58,115 nucleotides of DNA from assembly GCA_016779325.1 (NCBI GenBank), contig JADHNU010000012.1, positions 1-58,115 of the forward strand. The letters are read 5' to 3'. Positions 48,936-56,698 of this stretch are shown here, in pieces (position 1 is the first letter of the stretch; the number at the start of each line of letters is the position of its first letter). The translations under genes and the position numbers were made by a program. Under the pieces are notes generated by a model. That model made no database searches. It saw only the letters and a program-made list of their open reading frames with translations, and was not told the DNA's origin. This DNA is from Pseudomonadales bacterium (GTDB lineage: Bacteria; Pseudomonadota; Gammaproteobacteria; Pseudomonadales; Azotimanducaceae).

Positions 48936-51367
48936 AAAAGTGACGCCTGCGCAGCTCCGTGCCCAGTTGGGGCGGGCGCTGCCGTGCCGGTTCGCTCGCC
49001 CAGCCACCGCGGATCGCGCAGGAGCCGGCCCGCGGCGGCGCGCCCGCCAAGAAACGCGGCTTCTATCCCCGACCTATCCCCGTCTTCGTCGTCCAGCGCG
49101 TAGCCATCCCCGGCCAAGGCAAGGCGAAGGGCCGGGTACCAGGTGGGGGCGGCGGTAGGGGCACCAAAGCGTGCATAGCGCCAACGGTGGGCGGTGAGGG
49201 CATCGGGGTCTAGGGCTTGGCGGAGGGCGGTCTCGAGCTTCGGACGCCAGTGGCTAAGGAAGGCTTCCTGCGGGGCTTCAAGATCCACATCGGTGTTCGT
49301 AGCGGGCAGGATTGCAGTAAGCGCTTGCTTACCTCCGGCGTCCACGGGGCCAAAGCGAAGGGTGCCGGGCCAGTCGCCTTCAGCGGCAGTCTGCTGGGCC
49401 TTAGGGGTGGCCTTAACCACGGCCATCAGGGCCCAGGCCCCTTCGCCCTGGTTGGCGGCGGCTGCGGTGCGAAGCGACTCGAGGGCTTCCGCGGGCAGGG
49501 CACTGGCGCCGAGGAGCTCGGCCAGCTGGGGCGGCGGTAAGGTCAGCACCAGGGCGTCGAAGGGCCCGAAGTCCGGGCCCGCTTCGCTTTCGAGATGCCA
49601 CTGCTCGGCCTCCCAGCGAAGCCGCGTGATGCGGATTCCGCAGCGGGGCTTAAGGGTCTGGGCGAGCGCTTCCGGAAGGGCCGCCGCCCGAGGCTGGATT
49701 GCCCAGCCATGAGCCGTCGGTTGAACCCAGCCGGCGCCCGCCCAGCGGAGCAGCGTTTCCTGAAAGCGCCGGTCGTTGCCATGAAAGGCCTCGGCGCCGT
49801 GGTTGAAGGTATGGGCGTGGCCCCGGCTTTCTCGGGTGGCCAGCCGTCCGCCGGGACGCCGCCCTTTGTCGAAGAGCATGACGGGCCAGCCGTGCTCGTC
49901 GAGGGCCTGGCCGCACGCCAAGCCCGCAAGGCCGGCCCCGACGATCGCGACCCGAGGGGGGGCCGGCGTGCTGGGCGCCGCGGCCAGGGCGGCAAAGGCC
50001 TCGGGATTGAGCCGCTCCCGGTGCTCGGCCGTGGTTCGGGGCCGAAGCTCGCCGAAGCCTTCCGTTGGGGGCGCAAAGGGTCGATCAAAGGCGCCGAGGC
50101 ACCACAGAATGCCGCCGTAGCTGCTGGGGTCGCGCCCATCGAGGGCATAGCGATGATTGAGATCGAGCAGTCGCTCAAGGGCGCTGGCGCCATCGGGGCT
50201 CCAAGGCAGCACCTGCTTGCCCCAGCTCATGCGCAAGTTGTTGTGCAACATACCTTGGCGAAGCAGTGCCCGCTGGGCCGCATCCCATAGGGGCTCGCCG
50301 CTTCGTCCCTGACGCAGGGCTTCGAGAGATTTCAGAGCCGTTGGTGTGGGGCTTGGGCGCTCCGCCAGCGCTTCCCGGGCCCAGGCCGGCAGCGCCTGGA
50401 CGGTGTCATGGCGCGGCTCGTGAAAGCAAAAGGCCCAGGCCATCTCCCGCCAGATCAAAAGCTCATCGAGGTATTTCTCCGCGCCTGGGCCGCCTAGCGC
50501 GGCAGCTTCCCGCGCGAGGCGAAAGGGAGAAATCTGGCCGTAGTGGAGGTAGGGAGAAAGGCCGCTCACGCCCCCTGCCTCCAAGGGATTATTCCGGCGT
50601 CGGTGGTAGGTCCGCAGGCCTGCGGCCTTGAAGCCCAGCCAGCGGGCATAGCCCGCGCTCTGGCCGCCGGGGTAGGCGGCGACGGGCCCCACCCCGTGGT
50701 CAATCGCGCAGGCTGCAAGCCGATCGGTCAGGCAGGCGGAGGGGAGATCGAGGGGCGTGAAGGGCAGAGCGTGGGGGCCCGCGTGGGGTTCCGGATCGGT
50801 CCAGGGCACAAGGAGCGCCTCGTCGCGCCGGGTTTGGTAACGGTCCCGGAAGCGGAAGGCGCGCTGCGTATCCTGGGCCCGGGTTTGGGGCATGGGGACA
50901 AGGCACGCCGTATCCACGGCCAGGAGCGGTCCTTGGCAATGGGGAGCGAGCGCTTCGGTCCAGCGCGCAATGGGGCGCCAGGGAAAGAGCTCGGTAACGA
51001 CGGCGCAGGCCGCAGCGGCGAGGGTTCGCAGGTGGGCACCGCGGTCGCCCTTGCGCGCCAAGTGAAAGGCGAAGCTAAGACCGCGTTGCGCCGCCTCCGC
51101 GGCCACATCCCGGGCCCCTTCCAGAATAAATAGGTGATGACGGTCGGAGGCGAAGGGGTAGCGCTCATCAAGGCCCTGGTAGATCAGCAGGGGCTTGCCG
51201 AGATCCTTGGCCAGGACCTGGGCGGCCAGGAGCGCTGGATTATCGTGCAGACGCTGGGCCGTACGCAGCCAATAGAGTACGAAGTCGCCCTCTTTCGCGA
51301 GCGCGTGGTCGTTCACGGCAAGGGTACGCTCTGCGAGCTCTGGGGGCAGGAGGGCGCTCAAGGTCAT
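48932..51367 (-). CDS. Class II photolyase-like domain fused to renalase-like FAD oxidoreductase
   Basis: An 811-residue fusion. Residues 1-455 are a photolyase/cryptochrome of class II style: 'GVSGLSPYLHYGQISPFRLA' near 262, 'LLIWREMAWAFCFHEP' near 300, 'MLHNNLRMSWGKQVLPW' near 378 and 'YALDGRDPSSYGGILWCLG' near 400. Residues 470-790 have a FAD-binding 'VAIVGAGLAGLACGQAL' and 'FDKGRRPGGRLATR', like renalase-type amine oxidoreductases, closing with 'LALAGDGY'. The ATG at 51367 follows GAGGCGAAG. Photolyase repairs UV dimers with reduced FAD; the fused reductase may supply or sense that flavin's state. Compare 'YFQ'-type dimer-binding residues before claiming repair. Confidence 0.85.
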   Translation of the reverse strand: MTLSALLPPELAERTLAVNDHALAKEGDFVLYWLRTAQRLHDNPALLAAQVLAKDLGKPLLIYQGLDERYPFASDRHHLFILEGARDVAAEAAQRGLSFAFHLARKGDRGAHLRTLAAAACAVVTELFPWRPIARWTEALAPHCQGPLLAVDTACLVPMPQTRAQDTQRAFRFRDRYQTRRDEALLVPWTDPEPHAGPHALPFTPLDLPSACLTDRLAACAIDHGVGPVAAYPGGQSAGYARWLGFKAAGLRTYHRRRNNPLEAGGVSGLSPYLHYGQISPFRLAREAAALGGPGAEKYLDELLIWREMAWAFCFHEPRHDTVQALPAWAREALAERPSPTPTALKSLEALRQGRSGEPLWDAAQRALLRQGMLHNNLRMSWGKQVLPWSPDGASALERLLDLNHRYALDGRDPSSYGGILWCLGAFDRPFAPPTEGFGELRPRTTAEHRERLNPEAFAALAAAPSTPAPPRVAIVGAGLAGLACGQALDEHGWPVMLFDKGRRPGGRLATRESRGHAHTFNHGAEAFHGNDRRFQETLLRWAGAGWVQPTAHGWAIQPRAAALPEALAQTLKPRCGIRITRLRWEAEQWHLESEAGPDFGPFDALVLTLPPPQLAELLGASALPAEALESLRTAAAANQGEGAWALMAVVKATPKAQQTAAEGDWPGTLRFGPVDAGGKQALTAILPATNTDVDLEAPQEAFLSHWRPKLETALRQALDPDALTAHRWRYARFGAPTAAPTWYPALRLALAGDGYALDDEDGDRSGIEAAFLGGRAAAGRLLRDPRWLGERTGTAAPAPTGHGAAQASLF

Positions 51368-51426
51368 GACTTCGCCTCGTTTGGCAATGGATTGCTCGCC
51401 GTGCCCGCGGGGAGGGAGTTTAGCGC

Positions 51427-52704
51427 TCAAGCGTCAGGGGGGCGAGGGGGGCGGGCCCGCCAGGCCACCACAAGGGTTTCCGCGGCAAAGCCCGCCAGGA
51501 GGATCCAGGCCGCGCCGGCGGGGGTGAGAAGGTTCGCCGGAGCCAGGGCGCTGGCGAGCAGGAAGATGGTGAGCACGCGCAGCAGGCTGCCCTGGGCCAT
51601 GCCGCCGGTGCGCTCTTCCACCATGAGAATGCCGTGAAAGTAGTTCCGCACGATGATCAGGAGGGGCAGCAGGGTCATGACCTGAAGGGCGGCCAGGGCC
51701 CGCTCCGTGACCACAGCGTCCGCGCCGATGCCTTGGGCGATCAGCAAGGTGCCCAGGGGGGTAAAGCCTGTGAGGGCCATGGCCAGGGTGAGGCCGAAGG
51801 TTACGCGCAGCATGAAGCGGCGTTTCTCCGCCAGATCCGCCAGGCCGAAGGTCACGAAAAAATGGCGAAACTGATTGGCCGCTTGCTGAAAGAAAAAGGT
51901 GAAATCAAAGGCAATGCGCAAAGCCGCGATAGTAAGAATGCCGTCCCCGGCGCCACCGATGGCGCCGTAAAGCAGAGGGCGGCTTAGGGCGAACATCACG
52001 CCGGTGAACACGACGGGGCCGAAGAAGGCGCTTAAGCGCCCGTAGCTGGGAAGGATCGGTTCGTCGCCGCTGGTCGCCCTCGGCGTCGTGCGCGACAGCG
52101 CCGTGCCGGCGAGGGCCGCGTGAACCACCCCGGCTAAGGCCTGGGCGCCCACCAAGGTGGCCACGGGCCCCCAGGCGAGGGTGAGCCCCGTCGCGAGGGC
52201 GGCGATAAGCACCGCCAGATGGATCCCGTTGAGCACCGTCACCCAACCCGTTTGTTCCCGCTGGATGAGACGCCCGATCAGATAAAAGCGCAGGCCGTTT
52301 AGCCACACCAGCGGGGCGAGGGCCAGCAGAAAGGCAAAGACTAACCCTTCAAGGTCCGGGCTTAAGGAAAAGCTAAAGGCGATGAGCCTCTGGCCGAGGG
52401 TGGCCAGGAGGGCGACGGCGAGGGTCAGCAGGGCGCTAAGCCCCAGCACGTAGCCCCGGACTCGGCGTCGCGCCGCGTCGCCGTGGGCAAAGCGGTTCGT
52501 AAGCTGGGGCACAAAGGCCTGGGCCGCGTTGAAAAGGGCCAGCACGGCTTGCGCCACAGCATACGCCGCAAGGGTGGTGGCGGCCTCGTCCAAGCGGGCG
52601 AGCACGCCATTTTGAATTTGCGATCCAAGGACCGTCACCGCCCCCGTGAGCGCCAGGGGCCAGTAAAAGGCCCAGTAGCGCCCCTGGGGGCTGGCGCGTT
52701 CCAC
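51427..52704 (-). CDS. MOP-superfamily (MATE/ANKH-like) membrane protein
   Basis: A 425-residue protein with about 12 hydrophobic segments. 'YWAFYWPLALTGAVTVLG' and 'LAAYAVAQAVLALFNAAQAFVPQL' (in part) resemble the start of ANKH-like and MATE-like flippases. There are few charged residues within helices and a mid-protein loop ('RTTPRATSGDEPILPSYGRL'). It could export lipid-linked or small organic molecules. It starts 5 nt after the stop of the upstream acyl-CoA dehydrogenase on the same strand and ends 59 nt before the photolyase fusion, so one transcript could cover all three. Confidence 0.7.
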   Translation of the reverse strand: MERASPQGRYWAFYWPLALTGAVTVLGSQIQNGVLARLDEAATTLAAYAVAQAVLALFNAAQAFVPQLTNRFAHGDAARRRVRGYVLGLSALLTLAVALLATLGQRLIAFSFSLSPDLEGLVFAFLLALAPLVWLNGLRFYLIGRLIQREQTGWVTVLNGIHLAVLIAALATGLTLAWGPVATLVGAQALAGVVHAALAGTALSRTTPRATSGDEPILPSYGRLSAFFGPVVFTGVMFALSRPLLYGAIGGAGDGILTIAALRIAFDFTFFFQQAANQFRHFFVTFGLADLAEKRRFMLRVTFGLTLAMALTGFTPLGTLLIAQGIGADAVVTERALAALQVMTLLPLLIIVRNYFHGILMVEERTGGMAQGSLLRVLTIFLLASALAPANLLTPAGAAWILLAGFAAETLVVAWRARPPRPPDA

Positions 52705-52709
52705 GGGGC

Positions 52710-53867
52710 TTAGAGCCCTCGAGCGATCAGAACCTTCATGATTTCGTTGGTGCCGCCGTAGATGCGCTGCACCCGAGCATCGGCGTACATCTCGGCGATG
52801 GGATACTCATTCATGTAGCCGGCGCCGCCATGAAGCTGGAGGCATTCGTCGATGATTTCGCATTGCGTATCCGTGCACCAGTACTTGGCCATGGACGCCG
52901 TTTCCGCATCGAGCTTGCCCTCCAGGTGCCACAGCACGCAGTTGTCCACAAAGGTGCGGGCCACCCTCGCCTTGGTTTTGCACTCGGCGAGCTTGAACTG
53001 GGTGTTCTGGAAGTCGAGCACGCGCTGTCCGAAGGCTTTGCGCTCCTTGACGAAGTCCGTGGTGACTTCGATGGCCCGCTCCATGGCTACCACCGCGGCC
53101 TGAGCAATGTTCAGCCGTTCCTGGGGCAGCTGCTCCATGAGCATGAAGAAGCCCCTACCCTCTTCTTCGCCAATGAGGTTGCTCTGGGGAATGCGTACCT
53201 CGTCGAAGAACAGCTCGGAGGTGTCGGCGGATTTCTGGCCGATTTTGTCGAGGTTTCGGCCCCGGCGGAAGCCAGCGCGAAGGCTGCCGTCTTCCTCTGG
53301 ATCGACCACAAGTAGGGAAATGCCTCGAGCGCCGAGACTGGTGTCAGTCTTAGCCACCACTACGATGAGATCCGCGTTCTGACCGTTGGAAATGTAGGTC
53401 TTTGAGCCGCTAATAACGTACTCGTTGCCGTCCTTCTTCGCGGTGGTTTGCACGGCTTGAAGGTCCGAGCCGGTGTTCGGCTCGGTCATGGCGATGGCCG
53501 CCACCCATTCGCCGCTGGCGAGCTTGGGCAGCCAACGCTGCCGCTGTTCTTCCGTGCCGTAGCGCAGAATGTAGGGCGCGACGATGGTGGAGTGAACTTG
53601 GTTCCCAAAGCCGCCGAGGCCCGCCTCAAGTTGGGCTTCCATGATGACCGTCTCGTGGCGGTAGTCGCCGCCGCCCCCGCCGTAGGCCTCGGGCATTTCG
53701 GCGCAAAGGAGGCCCGCTTCCCCGGCCTTTCGCCAGGCCGCCTTGTCCACAACCCCCTCTGCATTCCAGCGCGGGGCTTCGGGAAGGAATTCCTTTTCGA
53801 AGAACTTCTTCGCCGCATCTTTCAGCATGCGCAGCTCGTCGTTCATCCAGGGGGCTTCGTAATGCAT
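52710..53867 (-). CDS. Acyl-CoA dehydrogenase
   Basis: A 385-residue acyl-CoA dehydrogenase. 'AIAMTEPNTGSDLQAVQTTA' (residues ~122-141) binds FAD, 'SGSKTYISNGQNADLIVV' follows, and the active-site region near the end is 'QRIYGGTNEIMKVLIARGL' with the normal TNEI motif. The frame is open to 54263, overlapping the next gene, but ATG 53867 follows AAAGGAG and matches the family N-terminus. It heads toward the photolyase genes and lies 11 nt after the CitE-like gene, so it belongs to the CitE operon. Confidence 0.92.
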   Translation of the reverse strand: MHYEAPWMNDELRMLKDAAKKFFEKEFLPEAPRWNAEGVVDKAAWRKAGEAGLLCAEMPEAYGGGGGDYRHETVIMEAQLEAGLGGFGNQVHSTIVAPYILRYGTEEQRQRWLPKLASGEWVAAIAMTEPNTGSDLQAVQTTAKKDGNEYVISGSKTYISNGQNADLIVVVAKTDTSLGARGISLLVVDPEEDGSLRAGFRRGRNLDKIGQKSADTSELFFDEVRIPQSNLIGEEEGRGFFMLMEQLPQERLNIAQAAVVAMERAIEVTTDFVKERKAFGQRVLDFQNTQFKLAECKTKARVARTFVDNCVLWHLEGKLDAETASMAKYWCTDTQCEIIDECLQLHGGAGYMNEYPIAEMYADARVQRIYGGTNEIMKVLIARGL

Positions 53868-53878
53868 CGAGCGCTCCT

Positions 53879-54790
53879 TTACTTGCCAGGGTGAGGCCGA
53901 AGGCCAAGGCCTTGGGCGAGGGCAAGGGTGGCCTCCGCCCGCGCTAAGTGCGGTGCGTCGACCATCTCCCCCTCGTACGAGAAGGCCATCTTGCCCGCCT
54001 TTTGCGCGTCCCGGAAGGCCTCCAGGAGCCCCTCGGCGGCGGCGATGACCGCTTCGCTTGGCGTGAAGGCGGCGTTGATGATGGGGATCTGGTCTGGGTG
54101 CAGGGACATCTTGCCGCGAAAGCCCACGGCAGCGGCTTCGGCGCATTCCTCGGCCAGGCCGGCGCCGTCGCGGATCTGCGTGTAGACCCCGTCGATGGGC
54201 TGGCAGCCTGCGGCGCTGGCAGACAGGAGGGTCATGAGCCGACAGTGGGTGAACACGGGCCAATAGCGCCCCGCCCCGTCCCGCGTGCTTTGGGCGCCGA
54301 GGACCGCGGAAAGGTCTTCCGCCCCCCAGGTAACGGCGCTGACCCGGGGCGCGGCGGCGGTTTGGGGCAGATTGAGGGCCCCGGCCGCCGTTTCCGTGGC
54401 CACAATCATGAGGCTGAGGGGGGGGCAGGGGGTGTCCCGGGCGGCCTCCAGGCGGCTGAGCACGGCGTCGAGTTCACGCAGTTCTTCCGCGTGGGACACC
54501 TTGGGCACCAGCAGGCTGTGGGGCGGCACGGGAGCGCTGAGCAGCGCTTCGAGATCGGCGAGGCCCCAGGGCGAGTTCAAGGGATTTGCGCGCACCATGC
54601 GCTCCACGGGCTTGCCGTTAAGGGCGGCGAGCCACGCAACGACCTCACCCCGCGCGGCCTCTTTGCGCTCCGGGGTCACCGCATCTTCCAGATCGAGAAT
54701 GAGCGTATCGGCGGCAAGGCCCAGGGCTTTGTCGAACATCCGGGTCTGGCCGCCGGGCACAAAATGAAGGCTGCGTCGGGGGAAAAGCAT
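53879..54790 (-). CDS. CoA ester lyase, CitE/HpcH-HpaI family
   Basis: A 303-residue TIM-barrel enzyme of the citryl/citramalyl/malyl-CoA lyase family. 'LHFVPGGQTRMFDKAL' opens it, 'LILDLEDAVTPERKEAAR' contains the Mg ligand Asp/Glu, 'VPKVSHAEELRELDAVL' and 'WGAEDLSAVLGAQSTRD' are further active-site loops, and 'GFRGKMSLHPDQIPIINAAFTP' (partly quoted) is the family ending. Paired with an acyl-CoA dehydrogenase downstream and a MaoC hydratase just upstream on the other strand, it fits cleavage of citramalyl-CoA or beta-methylmalyl-CoA. Confidence 0.9.
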   Translation of the reverse strand: MLFPRRSLHFVPGGQTRMFDKALGLAADTLILDLEDAVTPERKEAARGEVVAWLAALNGKPVERMVRANPLNSPWGLADLEALLSAPVPPHSLLVPKVSHAEELRELDAVLSRLEAARDTPCPPLSLMIVATETAAGALNLPQTAAAPRVSAVTWGAEDLSAVLGAQSTRDGAGRYWPVFTHCRLMTLLSASAAGCQPIDGVYTQIRDGAGLAEECAEAAAVGFRGKMSLHPDQIPIINAAFTPSEAVIAAAEGLLEAFRDAQKAGKMAFSYEGEMVDAPHLARAEATLALAQGLGLRPHPGK

Positions 54791-54896
54791 AGGCGGCGTC
54801 CGCTGGCGTTAAGTTAGGCGCTTACCGTGACCCAGGGGCAGGGCGCTGACAAGGTGCTAGGCTTGGGGTTTGGGCAGAGTTTTGGGAGGACGAGCG

Positions 54897-55355
54897 GTGG
54901 CCGGTCTATGGTTTGAAGAATTCTATGTGGGGCAACGCTTTGCCCATGCGGTGCGGCGCACGGTGACGGAAACGGACAACCTGCTCTTCTCCACCCTCAC
55001 GCATAACCCGGCGGCCCTACACCTGGATGCGGAGGCCATGAAAACCTCCGAGTATGGGCAGCGCATCGTGAATAGCGTGTTCACGTTGGGGCTTATGGTG
55101 GGGGTTTCCGTAGGCGAGACCACCCTGGGGACCACCATTGCGAACTTGGGTTGGGACGAAGTGCGTTTCCCTGCTCCCGTATTTATTGGCGACACCCTCT
55201 CCTGCGAAAGCGAAGTGCTGGAGATCCGGCCGTCAAAGTCTCGTCCGGAGGCGGGCATCGTCACCTTCCGCCATAGCGCCTTTAACCAGAACGGGGCGCT
55301 CGTGGGCACCTGCACGCGCAGCGGTCTCATGCGCCGCGCCCCAAAGGAAGCTTAA
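54897..55355 (+). CDS. MaoC-family hotdog hydratase
   Basis: A 152-residue hotdog protein. 'WFEEFYVGQRFAHAVRRTVTETDNLLFSTLTHNPAALHLD' (partly quoted) is the MaoC opening with the hydratase Asp/His region 'NPAALHLDAEAM', and 'VGVSVGETTLGTTIANLGWDEV' and 'DTLSCESEVL' follow. Start GTG 54897 with GGGAGGAC upstream; the frame extends to 54870 without a ribosome site. Relatives hydrate mesaconyl-C4-CoA, itaconyl-CoA or (2E)-enoyl-CoA. It is divergent from the CitE-like gene with 106 nt between. Confidence 0.87.
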   Translation: MAGLWFEEFYVGQRFAHAVRRTVTETDNLLFSTLTHNPAALHLDAEAMKTSEYGQRIVNSVFTLGLMVGVSVGETTLGTTIANLGWDEVRFPAPVFIGDTLSCESEVLEIRPSKSRPEAGIVTFRHSAFNQNGALVGTCTRSGLMRRAPKEA

Positions 55356-55365
55356 GGTTACCTCG

Positions 55366-56217
55366 CTAGGGTAGCCCCGCCCTCCCGTAGGGCGCCGGGG
55401 CCGCTTCGATGCGGCCGCTGCCCGCGGGGGCGCTGGGGTCGCTATCGGCGGCGGTGAGAATGTAGAGCATTTTCTCCTCAACCCCGCCGAGCATGCACGC
55501 GTAGGCCCCCTGGCTGACGGCGACCCGATGGGTCACGCGGCCGCCCTCCTCCAAGCGTAGGCACTCATTCCCGGTTGGTGACGCTGCCCAGACGCCGCCG
55601 GCGGCATCGAGGCAAATGCCATCGGGCAGCCGGCCCTCGGGAAATTCGGCGAAGACGCGGCGATCCTGGAGCTGCCCCGGTGCGGCAATGGTGAAGGCGG
55701 TCAGGCAGCGCCCCATGCTTTCCCCCAGGATGAGGGTTTTGCCGTCGGGGGTGATCACGGCGCCGTTGGGGAAGGCGACGTTTTCCGCTGCGATGGACGG
55801 CGCGCCCCCCGCCGGCGGGACGTAGCACAGGACCGTCGTTTGAGGGGCGCCGCCGCCGTGGAGGTCAAAGCCGAAATTGCCCACGTAGGCGCCGCCCTCC
55901 GCGTCCACCACCATATCGTTGCAGCGCTCTGGCACTAGGCCGGAAAGATCCGCATGGAGGGTGAAGGCGCCGGCGCTATCGCTCCGCAGCACCTGCTTGT
56001 CCAGCATCGAGACCACGAGCAGGGTGCCATCGGGCTGCCAGCCCAGGCCCGAAATGGGGCCTTCGAAGCGCGCGATGACTTCCACGGCCTGGCCTTCGCG
56101 CCAGCGGCACAGGGCGTGGGCGTGCATGTCGGAAAAGTACAAAGCGCCCTCGTGCCACCGGGGCCCTTCCCCAAAGTGCAGCCCTTCGGCAAGGATCTTA
56201 GCGGTTTGCTGGCTCAT
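55366..56217 (-). CDS. SMP-30/gluconolactonase family protein
   Basis: A 283-residue six-bladed beta-propeller hydrolase acting on lactones. 'LHFGEGPRWHEGALYFSDM' has the metal-binding Glu, 'VPERCNDMVVDAEGGAYVG' the Asn/Asp pair, and 'FPNGAVITPDGKTLILGES' and 'LPDGICLDAAGGVWAA' the second metal residues. Its start ATG 56217 with GGGAGG upstream is 20 nt inside a small upstream gene. It has no signal peptide. It may process a sugar lactone or a lactone by-product of the acid catabolism nearby. Confidence 0.88.
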   Translation of the reverse strand: MSQQTAKILAEGLHFGEGPRWHEGALYFSDMHAHALCRWREGQAVEVIARFEGPISGLGWQPDGTLLVVSMLDKQVLRSDSAGAFTLHADLSGLVPERCNDMVVDAEGGAYVGNFGFDLHGGGAPQTTVLCYVPPAGGAPSIAAENVAFPNGAVITPDGKTLILGESMGRCLTAFTIAAPGQLQDRRVFAEFPEGRLPDGICLDAAGGVWAASPTGNECLRLEEGGRVTHRVAVSQGAYACMLGGVEEKMLYILTAADSDPSAPAGSGRIEAAPAPYGRAGLP

Positions 56218-56422
56218 GGCCGCGGCCTCCCTTTCTCGGAAGCCTCGAGCATGCCACAGCAGGCCGCTCCCGACAGAGCTCGGCGGCGAGGGCGCGGAGT
56301 TCGCCCAGATCGCGCGCGGTGAATCGGAACTCCGCCTGTTCGCTGAGCCGCTCAAGGTGGAGGCTGCCCGTTTCCGCCTCCACCGCCGAGAGGTACTTCT
56401 TCAGCAAGGCCCGATATCCCAT
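56198..56422 (-). CDS. Small protein of unknown function
   Basis: A 74-residue product I do not recognise, with AGGAGG 8 nt before ATG 56422, a convincing ribosome site. 'YRALLKKYLSAVEAETGSLHL' and 'FRFTARDLGELRALAAELCRE' suggest two amphipathic helices, and the C-terminus is basic. It overlaps the SMP-30 start by 20 nt, so it is probably translated with it. An upstream in-frame Met at 56464 lacks this site. Confidence 0.5.
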   Translation of the reverse strand: MGYRALLKKYLSAVEAETGSLHLERLSEQAEFRFTARDLGELRALAAELCRERPAVACSRLPRKGGRGHEPANR

Positions 56423-56698
56423 GGCTGTCCTCCTGACTGGGCGCCTACAACAGGCCCGGACCATAGCGCTGGGCTGTGAACGCTTCGTGGCGTTTTCATG
56501 ACGGTGGATTTAGGACCTAAAAACCTAGGGGTTTTTTGCTCCTAGATTTGTCATGGAAGATTCACGGGAAAGAAGCGCTTTGTCATCGGTGAGTCACACG
56601 GCAACCCTAAAGTGCGCGGCTGAACGGGCTGGGTCCGGGGTCCCCTGGGGACGCAACGGTCTTGGTCACCTGGAGAAACTGACCCCTGGGGGCTCACC
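56423..56698 (+). promoter_or_regulatory. Upstream region of the surface lipoprotein, with repeated palindromes
   Basis: 276 nt without a gene. CCTAG-type repeats cluster at 56510-56545 (an inverted CTAGG/CCTAG pair around GGTTTTTTGCT at 56525-56545). A 13-nt palindrome GTCCCC-T-GGGGAC lies at 56640-56652. The core CCCCTGGGG occurs there at 56642-56650 and again at 56683-56691, where its right arm forms the ribosome site (GGGGG) 7 nt before the ATG. These are candidates for a regulator site or translational control. Confidence 0.45.

Noticed and set aside
53868-54263. N-terminal extension of the acyl-CoA dehydrogenase frame
   Set aside because: It overlaps the CitE-like gene, is Arg-rich and lacks a ribosome site, whereas ATG 53867 has AAAGGAG and the family N-terminus.
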